This document shows, piece by piece, positions 58,197-64,000 of a DNA stretch of 64,000 nucleotides. This DNA is from Methylocystis sp. IM3. Its GTDB lineage: Bacteria; Pseudomonadota; Alphaproteobacteria; Rhizobiales; Beijerinckiaceae. Every line of letters begins with the position of its first letter. Position 1 is the first letter of the stretch. Location: contig NZ_JBBPBZ010000002.1 of the NCBI RefSeq assembly GCF_038070105.1, positions 3,082,501-3,146,500 of the forward strand, given 5' to 3'. The position numbers and the translations under genes are program-made. The notes under the pieces are model-generated. The model was not told the DNA's origin, ran no database searches, and saw only the letters and a list, made by a program, of their open reading frames with translations.

Positions 58197-59436
58197 GACG
58201 CACCGCCAGAACCGCGTTGATGCCGCCGAAGGCGAAGGAATTGGAGATCGCCGCCTCGATCCGGCGCTTGCGCGCGACATTGGGCACGGCGTCGATCGGG
58301 CAGCTTTCATCAAATTCGAGGAAATTGATCGTCGGGGGGACGATCTGCTCCCGCAGCGCGTGAATCGTGATGGCGAGTTCGAGCCCGCCGCTCGCGCCGA
58401 GCGCATGGCCGTGGATCGGCTTGGTGGAGGAAACCGGAACCTCGCGCCCGTAATCGCCGAAGACGCGCAGGATCGCCTCCGACTCGGTGATGTCATTGGC
58501 GTGGGTCGCCGTGCCATGGGCGTTGATGTAATGCACGTCGCGGGGCGAAAGGCCCGCATCCTCCAGCGCCAGCGCGATGCAGCTCGACGCCCCGTCGAGA
58601 TCGGGGCGGACGGGGTCCTTGGCGTCGCTCGTCGTGGCGTAGCCCGCGAGTTCGCACAGCGGCTCGTGGCCCCGCTCCCGCGCGGCCTCGGCGGTCTCCA
58701 GAACGAAGGCGGCGGCGCCCTCTCCGAGCGACATGCCATTGCGGCCCTTCGAGAAGGGGCGGCACAGACTGGGAGTCATCACCCGCAGGCCCTCCCAGGC
58801 GCGGATGGTGGCGTTGATGACGCAGGCTTCGGCGCCGCCGACGATGGCGCGATCGACCATGCCGGAGCGGATCATCTGCATGCCCAGGCCGACCGACTGG
58901 CTCGCCGAGGAGCAGGCGCTGCCGATGGCGAAAGTCGGCCCGAGCGCCGAAAAACGCGCGCCGATGGTGGTGGGCATGGCGCTCGGGATGAGCTTTGGCA
59001 CGCTCAGCGTATCGGGCCGCGTATGCTCGACGTAATATTTGTAGATGCCGTCCTCGATCGTGGTCATTCCGCCGATGCCGGTGCCCATGATGACGGCGGT
59101 GCGCGGCCCGGCGATGTCCTTGCGGCCGAAGCCCGCCTGCGCCATGGCCTCGTCGGCCGCCACGACGGCGAATTGCGTGAAGGGGTCGCAGAAGGGCAGG
59201 ACGTTGGGCTCGATGAAGGCGGCCGGATCGAAATCGGGGACCTGAGCCGCGATCTTGATGCGCCCGTCATAGGGACGCACCGTCTTCAGGGGGCGGATTT
59301 GCGAGACGCCGTCGCGCGCGGCCTCCCACAGCCTGCGCGCGCCCACGCCCGAGGCGCAAACGGCGCCCATGCCGGAGACGACGACGCGGCGTCCTCGCCC
59401 TCCCCCCAGCGAAGCTCCCCCGAGCGAAACCGCCAT
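58189..59436 (-). CDS. Beta-ketoacyl-ACP synthase (FabF-like)
   Basis: Ketosynthase of 415 residues that would condense malonyl-ACP with an acyl-ACP. The catalytic Cys is in GSACSSASQ, the two histidines in NAHGTATHAND and TKPIHGHALGASG, and GGINAVL closes the fold. The N terminus has a Gly-rich stretch (SLGGASLGGGRG) before VVVSGMGAV. It starts directly after the ACP stop (1-bp spacing) and overlaps the downstream hotdog gene. A second, housekeeping FabF is expected elsewhere, so this is probably a specialised copy. Confidence 0.92.
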   Translation of the reverse strand: MAVSLGGASLGGGRGRRVVVSGMGAVCASGVGARRLWEAARDGVSQIRPLKTVRPYDGRIKIAAQVPDFDPAAFIEPNVLPFCDPFTQFAVVAADEAMAQAGFGRKDIAGPRTAVIMGTGIGGMTTIEDGIYKYYVEHTRPDTLSVPKLIPSAMPTTIGARFSALGPTFAIGSACSSASQSVGLGMQMIRSGMVDRAIVGGAEACVINATIRAWEGLRVMTPSLCRPFSKGRNGMSLGEGAAAFVLETAEAARERGHEPLCELAGYATTSDAKDPVRPDLDGASSCIALALEDAGLSPRDVHYINAHGTATHANDITESEAILRVFGDYGREVPVSSTKPIHGHALGASGGLELAITIHALREQIVPPTINFLEFDESCPIDAVPNVARKRRIEAAISNSFAFGGINAVLAVRHA

Positions 59437-59712
59437 TTACTGGTTCTCGCGCTCTTTCTGGATGTGCTCGGCGATCGCGCCGATGAGAGCCTCGACCGTC
59501 TTCGCCTCCTGCAGGGAGCCATCCATGGGAATGTAGACGTTGAACTTCTCTTCGAGCGCGGTGAGGATCATGACGATGTCGACGGACTTGAGGTCGAGGC
59601 TCTCGATCGTCGCGTCGGGCGTCACCTTGCTGCGGTCGACCATTCCCTCCGAGGCAATGACTTCGATGATCTCTTCTTTGAGCTTGGCAATGTCCTGGGG
59701 TTGATCGGTCAC
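59437..59712 (-). CDS. Acyl carrier protein of the lipid cluster
   Basis: ACP of 91 residues starting at the GTG at 59712 (GGAG eight bases upstream). The phosphopantetheine Ser is in SLDLKSVDIVMI at about residue 45, a variant of the common DSLD motif, and the helix-III region EEKFNVYIP is typical. The LKS rather than DS before the serine suggests a specialised rather than fatty-acid-synthase ACP. First gene of the cluster, divergent from mutA across 270 bp. Confidence 0.88.
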   Translation of the reverse strand: MTDQPQDIAKLKEEIIEVIASEGMVDRSKVTPDATIESLDLKSVDIVMILTALEEKFNVYIPMDGSLQEAKTVEALIGAIAEHIQKERENQ

Positions 59713-59985
59713 GAAAATGGCTCCGTTAGGTCTCGCGGTCCCGCGAAAGAGCAAGGGCCTTCGCGCGGCGCTTTTACAAGTCTTGTGCGCCGCACGCGGC
59801 GCATTGACGCAGGCGGGGGCGCGCGCCGCGCGGCCCCTTCGCCACCCGGCGCGCGCGGATGCGTCTTGGTTACGGGTTTTGGATGCGAAAATAAAGCCCG
59901 GCCCGAGGCCCTGCGGCGGCGGGGCCGCTTCCCCAAGCGGGCGCTTCGTGGCAAAAGGCCGCAAAACACGAGGGGTCAGGTCCAA

Positions 59986-61851
59986 ATGAGCGCCAATGAG
60001 ACAGCCATCGCCGGGGTTTTTCCACAGCCGACCGAGGAGCAGTGGCGCAAGCTCGTCGACAAGGCTCTGAAAGGCGGCTCATTCGACGCGCTCGTCTCCA
60101 GGACCTATGACGGCGCGGCGATCGCTCCGCTCTACGCCCGCGCGAAGGAGGCCGGCCCGCGCGCGCTGCGCCGCACGCCGGGACGCTGGTCGATCCTCGG
60201 CCGCGTGGACCTCGCCGACGCGGAGGCCGCCAATCGGCTGGCGCTCGAAGACCTCGAGGGCGGCGCCGACGGGCTGCACATTGTCTTTGCCGGATCGCAG
60301 GGCGCCTATGGCGCGGGCCTGACGAGCGACGGCGACGGAACGATCGCCCAGCTCCTCGCCAACATTCGGCTCGACTACGGCATTCCCCTGCTCGTGGAGG
60401 CGTCGCCGCGCGCGGCCCATGCCGCGGCGGCCGTCATGCGCCATGTCGACGCCCAACACATCGACCCCTCGATCACGCGCATTTCCTTCGGGCTCGATCC
60501 GCTCGGGCTTCAGGCGCTGCACGGTTTCGCGCCGGCGCCGTGGACACAAGCGTCGAAGACCTTCGCCGAGGCGGCGAAGACCATCGGCAGGGCTGGCTAC
60601 AAGGCGGGCGTCGCGGTCGCCGACGCGCGGGTCGTGCATGCGGCGGGCGGATCGGAGACGCAGGAGCTCGCCTTCGCGCTTGCGGCCGGCGTCGCCTATC
60701 TGCGCGCGCTGACCGACAACGGCCTCGACATCGAGACCGCGCGTTCGCTCGTCGCGCTGCGCTTCGCGGCGGACGCGGACGAATTCATGGGCGTCGCCAA
60801 GTTCCGCGCCGCGCGCCGCCTCTGGGCCCGCGTCGAGGACGCCTGCGGCCTCGCGCCCGCGCCCGTCCTCATCTTCGCCGAAACCGCCTGGCGGATGATG
60901 TCGCGCCGCGACCCCTGGAACAACATCCTGCGCGGCACGCTCGCAACCTTCTCGGCGGCCGTCGGCGGCGCCGATACGATCACGGTCCTGCCCTTCACGC
61001 AGCCTTTCGGCGCGGCCGACGGCTTCGCCCGCCGCCTCGCGCGCGACACGCAGCTCGTTCTTCAGGATGAATCCCACATCGACGCGGTCGACGATCCGAC
61101 GAGCGGCGCCGGCGGATTCGAGGCGCTGACGGACGATCTCTGCGCCCGCGCCTGGGCCGCTTTTCAGGAGATCGAAGCCGAGGGCGGCCTGCCCGCGGCG
61201 CTGGAGAAGGGAAGCTTCCAGGGCCGCGTGGCGGCGACCGCCGGCGAGCGCGCCAAGCGGGTGGCGCGCGCCCGCGAAAAGGTGATCGGCGCCAACGAGT
61301 TTCCGGACATCCACGAAAAGGCGCTCGACGTGCTCGCCCCCTTCGACGCGTCGCGCCAGACGGCCGAGGCGCCGGCCAGCGCCGTGAGGTCCGCGCCGCT
61401 CCCGCCCCGCCGCCTCGCCGAACCTTTCGAGCGCCTACGCGATGACTCCGACGCCTATGCCCAGAAAACAGGCAGGCGGCCGAAAGTGTTTCTGGCCAAT
61501 CTCGGCACGGTCGCCGCCTTTACGGCCCGCGCCAATTTCGCCAAGAATTTTTTCGAGGCGGGCGGAATCGAAGCTGTTTTTGGACCCGAAACGGAGTCGA
61601 CCATCGAGCTCGCCGCGGCTTTCCGCGAGTCTGGCGCGAAAATCGCTTGCCTGTGCTCGTCCGATCGGATTTACGCAGATGTCGCCGCGCCCGCCGCGAT
61701 CGCCCTGAGGGGCGCCGGCGCGCGGCTTTATTCCGCCGGACGCCCCGGCGAGCTCGAAGAGACGCTGCGTAATGCAGGCGTCGCAGAGTTCATCTACGTG
61801 GGCTGCGACATGTATGACGTGCTTCAGCATGCGCTGGAGGAGGCGAAATGA
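59986..61851 (+). CDS. mutA: Methylmalonyl-CoA mutase small subunit
   Basis: Beta (small, structural) subunit of cobalamin-dependent methylmalonyl-CoA mutase, which interconverts methylmalonyl-CoA and succinyl-CoA. The product is 621 residues from the ATG at 59986. The TIM-barrel half (about 1-420) and the C-terminal Rossmann B12-type domain (about 490-621) are visible; the D-x-H-x-x-G cobalamin motif is missing there, as normal for this subunit. It is notable that mutB, the catalytic subunit usually next, is absent: a secreted-protein gene overlaps its end by 4 bp. Confidence 0.92.
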   Translation: MSANETAIAGVFPQPTEEQWRKLVDKALKGGSFDALVSRTYDGAAIAPLYARAKEAGPRALRRTPGRWSILGRVDLADAEAANRLALEDLEGGADGLHIVFAGSQGAYGAGLTSDGDGTIAQLLANIRLDYGIPLLVEASPRAAHAAAAVMRHVDAQHIDPSITRISFGLDPLGLQALHGFAPAPWTQASKTFAEAAKTIGRAGYKAGVAVADARVVHAAGGSETQELAFALAAGVAYLRALTDNGLDIETARSLVALRFAADADEFMGVAKFRAARRLWARVEDACGLAPAPVLIFAETAWRMMSRRDPWNNILRGTLATFSAAVGGADTITVLPFTQPFGAADGFARRLARDTQLVLQDESHIDAVDDPTSGAGGFEALTDDLCARAWAAFQEIEAEGGLPAALEKGSFQGRVAATAGERAKRVARAREKVIGANEFPDIHEKALDVLAPFDASRQTAEAPASAVRSAPLPPRRLAEPFERLRDDSDAYAQKTGRRPKVFLANLGTVAAFTARANFAKNFFEAGGIEAVFGPETESTIELAAAFRESGAKIACLCSSDRIYADVAAPAAIALRGAGARLYSAGRPGELEETLRNAGVAEFIYVGCDMYDVLQHALEEAK

Positions 61852-62309
61852 GATTTCTTACCGTTGGTCTTGCGGCGTCGCTCGTGGCGGGCGGCGCCAT
61901 GGCGAAACCCCATAAATACCACAAGCCGGCCGCGTCGCCCGCGCTGGCGACGGCGCCCGCCGGTCCCAACGGATCCTGGACGATCGAGGCGACGACGACC
62001 GTCGGCGAGTGCCCGTCGCTGATTCCGACCGATCTGACCGTCGCCGACAACCGGATCGCCGACGCCGGCGGGGCCAGGATCGCGAGTTGGGGCTATGTGG
62101 ACGACGCGGGCAACATCGTCGCGCGCTTCACAGGCGAAGGCGAGCATGTCGCCCGCTTCCACGGCGCTCTGAAGGGTGGCAAGGGCGCGGGCGCCTGGTC
62201 CTCCTCGACCGACATGTGCGGCGGCACCTGGCGCGCCGAGCGTCAGAAATCAGCCCTTTCCTCCCCGCTCGCCCATCTCGCGGACGAGAGCGCGAGCGCG
62301 CAACGCTGA
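61848..62309 (+). CDS. Secreted hypothetical protein after mutA
   Basis: Exported protein of 153 residues whose ATG overlaps the mutA stop (ATGA). A signal peptide covers residues 1-19 (LTVGLAASLVAGGAMA). The mature part has two cysteines (GECPSL and DMCGGTW) and short strands typical of a small beta-rich periplasmic domain (ADNRIADAGGARIASWGYV, then GNIVARFTGEG). I recognise no family. Coupling to mutA is unusual for an exported protein and suggests a recent junction. Confidence 0.72.
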   Translation: MRFLTVGLAASLVAGGAMAKPHKYHKPAASPALATAPAGPNGSWTIEATTTVGECPSLIPTDLTVADNRIADAGGARIASWGYVDDAGNIVARFTGEGEHVARFHGALKGGKGAGAWSSSTDMCGGTWRAERQKSALSSPLAHLADESASAQR

Positions 62310-62317
62310 GACCGGGC

Positions 62318-62643
62318 GCCTCGGCGTGCCAATTCCGGCGCTCGCCGCGTCAGCCAAGCAGATGGGCTGGTATGCGGGCCGCGCCATCCGGCGGCGGCTG
62401 AAAGGCGAAGCGCCCAGAAAACCCTTCCGCTACCGCGACCATGGAACTCTGGCGACGATCGGCAGAAAATCCGCCATCGTGAAACTCGGCCGTCTGGAGC
62501 TGACAGGCTTCGTCGGCTGGCTCTTCTGGAGCGTCGTCCACGTCTATTTTCTGGTCAATCTGCGCAGCCGGCTCTTCGTCGCCATCAGCTGGATCGCGGC
62601 CTATTTCACCTACCATCGCGGCGCGCGGCTGATCACGCGGTGA
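62318..62643 (+). pseudogene. 5'-truncated NDH-2 (type II NADH dehydrogenase) remnant
   Basis: About 105 codons that match only the C-terminal end of a FAD-dependent NADH:quinone oxidoreductase (Ndh). Visible are ALAASAKQMGWYAGR, then FRYRDHGTLATIGRKSAIV, and the membrane-binding helices FVGWLFWSVVHVYFLVNL and WIAAYFTYHRGARLITR, ending as NDH-2 proteins do. The two FAD/NAD-binding Rossmann domains (about 300 residues) are missing: upstream is the unrelated secreted-protein gene. The open frame that continues upstream to 62176 is antisense-like noise, and no start with an RBS precedes the conserved part. Confidence 0.7.
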
Positions 62644-62708
62644 CAGGCGGAGCTTGCCCGCGTCACGCCAATGCGGCCGGGGCGCAGGTCCCGGCCGTTG
62701 GTCGCCCG

Positions 62709-64000
62709 TTAATTCTCGTCGTCGCGCGGGAGGAGCGGCTCGCGCGTCGCACGCGGCGCGGCGGCCTGCTGCGTGACGGGCGCCGGCGCCTGGGAATAAT
62801 CCGGCGGCTCTGCGCGCGCAGAATTCAGCCCGTCGCGCTGATAGATGTCTTCGCGGAACTGGGTGATCCCGTCGGGCGTGCCCCAGGCGGTCACATAGAC
62901 CCAATAGACCGGGACGGCCGGCTGGATCTTCACGTCGATACGCTCGCCCGAGGCAATCGCGCGGTCGATCGCGTCGCGGTCCCAGCCCGGCGTCTCGCGC
63001 AGCAGAAAGGCCACATAGTCGCGCACGTTCTGGAGGCGAATGCAGCCCGAGGAGACGAAGCGGAAGTCGTCGCCGAAGACGCCCTTGGCCGGCGTGTCGT
63101 GCATATAGACGCCATAAGGGTTGGCGATGTCGATGCGCACCACGCCGAGGGAGTTGAAGTCGCCGCCAATGTCCTGGCGGAACTTGTAGTTCATCGCGTC
63201 GAGCGAGCGCCAGTTGATCTGCTCGGGCTGAAGCTCCTGGCCTTCCTTGTTGTAAACGCGGATGTGGTTGTCGTGCAGATAATTGGGATCCGCCTGCATC
63301 TTGGGGATGAGATCCTTGCGGATCACCGAGGCGGGCACGGTCCAGAAGGGATTGAAATTGACCTGATAGGCCTTGGTCTGCATCACCGGCGACTGGCGGT
63401 CGATCTTGCCGACGCCGGCGATGTGGTGCGTGACCACCTGTCCGTTCTCGACCGTCTCGACCTGCGCCGCCGGGATATTGGCGGTGACGTAGCGGGCGCC
63501 GAGGTCGCGCGAGAAGCTGCGCAGCCGCACCAGATTGGTCTCGAGCTGGCGCAGGCGGGTCTCGGCTGGAACGTTCAGCGCGGCGAGCGTCTGCTGATTG
63601 ACGACGCCGGTCTCGATGACGCCGTGGCGGGCCTGAAAGCGGCGCACCGCCGCCTCGACATAGGAGTCGAAAATCGGGCTCGTGCCGGTCTCGGACCCGA
63701 TGTCGCCGGAGACGATGAGACGGCGGCGCAGCGCCGACACGGCGCCGTTGTTGGAGCCGAGCCGCAGCGTCTGATTCGGCACCGTCGGCCAGCCGCCCGA
63801 CTCGACGATCTGGCGGTAACGCTCGATGGCGGCTTCAGTCGCCGCGACAGTCTGTTCGGAGAGGATGGGCGTCGTCGAGCGCGACACGGTCAGGCGCGCG
63901 TCGGCGTCGTAACGCTGAGCCCATTCGGCCTGGCCGGTCTCCGCCCGCGCGGGAAGCGCCGAGCCGAGCGCGAGGAAAAGGGAAAGCGGGAGAATCGCTA
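62709..64000 (-). CDS. L,D-transpeptidase with peptidoglycan-binding domain (YcbB-like), 5' end beyond window
   Basis: Periplasmic L,D-transpeptidase of at least 430 residues; the frame runs open to the window edge with a signal-peptide-like segment (ILPLSLFLALGSALPARA) just inside it. A peptidoglycan-binding domain lies at about 75-135 (RLGSNNGAVSALRRRL; AVRRFQARHG) and the YkuD domain at about 190-360, with HDTPAKGVFGDDFRFVSSGCIRLQN holding the catalytic Cys. A Pro/Ala-rich tail ends the protein. The layout matches the large LdtD/YcbB type. In-frame starts before 63887 exist, but the true start lies outside the window. Confidence 0.88.
   Translation of the reverse strand, partial: AILPLSLFLALGSALPARAETGQAEWAQRYDADARLTVSRSTTPILSEQTVAATEAAIERYRQIVESGGWPTVPNQTLRLGSNNGAVSALRRRLIVSGDIGSETGTSPIFDSYVEAAVRRFQARHGVIETGVVNQQTLAALNVPAETRLRQLETNLVRLRSFSRDLGARYVTANIPAAQVETVENGQVVTHHIAGVGKIDRQSPVMQTKAYQVNFNPFWTVPASVIRKDLIPKMQADPNYLHDNHIRVYNKEGQELQPEQINWRSLDAMNYKFRQDIGGDFNSLGVVRIDIANPYGVYMHDTPAKGVFGDDFRFVSSGCIRLQNVRDYVAFLLRETPGWDRDAIDRAIASGERIDVKIQPAVPVYWVYVTAWGTPDGITQFREDIYQRDGLNSARAEPPDYSQAPAPVTQQAAAPRATREPLLPRDDEN

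Noticed and set aside
58177..61851. A 1224-codon open frame running through the ketosynthase into mutA
   Set aside because: The first half is antisense to the ketosynthase, and only its last 621 codons match mutA, which has its own start at 59986.
62176..62317. An N-terminal part of the NDH-2-like protein
   Set aside because: The sequence overlaps the secreted-protein gene in another frame and is Arg/Pro-rich noise; homology begins only at about 62318.

Overview
The window is a compact, high-GC (Rhizobiales/Hyphomicrobiales-type) alphaproteobacterial chromosome segment. Support for this comes from the gene families present: DUF2778/Tlde1 proteins, DUF1772, DUF2849 and DUF934 sulfate-assimilation partners, a 41-residue cysteine-free L36, a GTTC-N7-GTTC LexA box, and dispersed GC-rich palindromes. 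An intracellular PHB depolymerase, methylmalonyl-CoA mutase small subunit and cobalamin genes would suit a PHB-storing Beijerinckiaceae/Methylocystaceae-like organism, but no methane- or methanol-oxidation gene is present, so the family is inference. I see no rRNA, tRNA, insertion sequence, prophage or CRISPR array.

Layout. 1-5.1 kb: smc (cut by the left edge), chaC, an SOS-type promoter with a small unknown gene, and glyQ without glyS. 5.2-9.0 kb: cell-wall block with two tandem DUF2778 proteins, a YkuD L,D-transpeptidase and an orphan response regulator. 9.2-16 kb: methyltransferase, polyprenyl diphosphate synthase, PsiF-repeat protein, oligopeptidase B, O-acetylhomoserine sulfhydrylase. 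16-19.4 kb: cobalamin genes cobU, cbiD and cbiB with a PEBP-like protein between. 19.5-28 kb: PHB depolymerase, a divergent WcbI/GSCFA pair, lipoamide dehydrogenase, a secreted microprotein, a lipoprotein L,D-transpeptidase, an HDAC-family deacetylase and rpmJ. 28-35.5 kb: TonB-dependent receptor behind a Zur-like operator, queC, sensor kinase, GST, UDG-like protein, queF. 35.7-43 kb: eno, valS, polA. 43-49.3 kb: a seven-gene, overlapping sulfate-assimilation operon (ferredoxin, DUF2849, cysI, DUF934, cysH, cysD, cysN) whose CysN carries a C-terminal DUF2061 membrane domain. 49.5-53.9 kb: two adjacent ParA/MinD-like ATPases (the second with a degenerate P-loop), aldo/keto reductase, YqgE, a DsbD-N-like protein. 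53.9-59.7 kb: a seven-gene lipid/glycosylation cluster (ACP, ketosynthase, two hotdog dehydratase-like halves, SDR, two membrane glycosyltransferases). 60-64 kb: mutA without mutB, a small secreted protein, a 5'-truncated NDH-2 remnant and an L,D-transpeptidase cut by the right edge.

How the genes work together. Sulfate is activated by CysD/CysN, reduced by a 4Fe-4S-type CysH and by CysI (probably fed by the operon ferredoxin), and sulfide can be fixed by MetY. Cobalamin genes could support MutA. QueC and QueF are two steps of 7-deazaguanine synthesis. Five L,D-transpeptidase/Tlde1-type proteins point to heavy investment in 3-3 crosslinking. The best leads for undescribed biology are the ACP-KS-dehydratase-SDR-GT cluster, the paired ATPases, the CysN-DUF2061 fusion, the SOS-box gene and the Zur-like TonB receptor unit.
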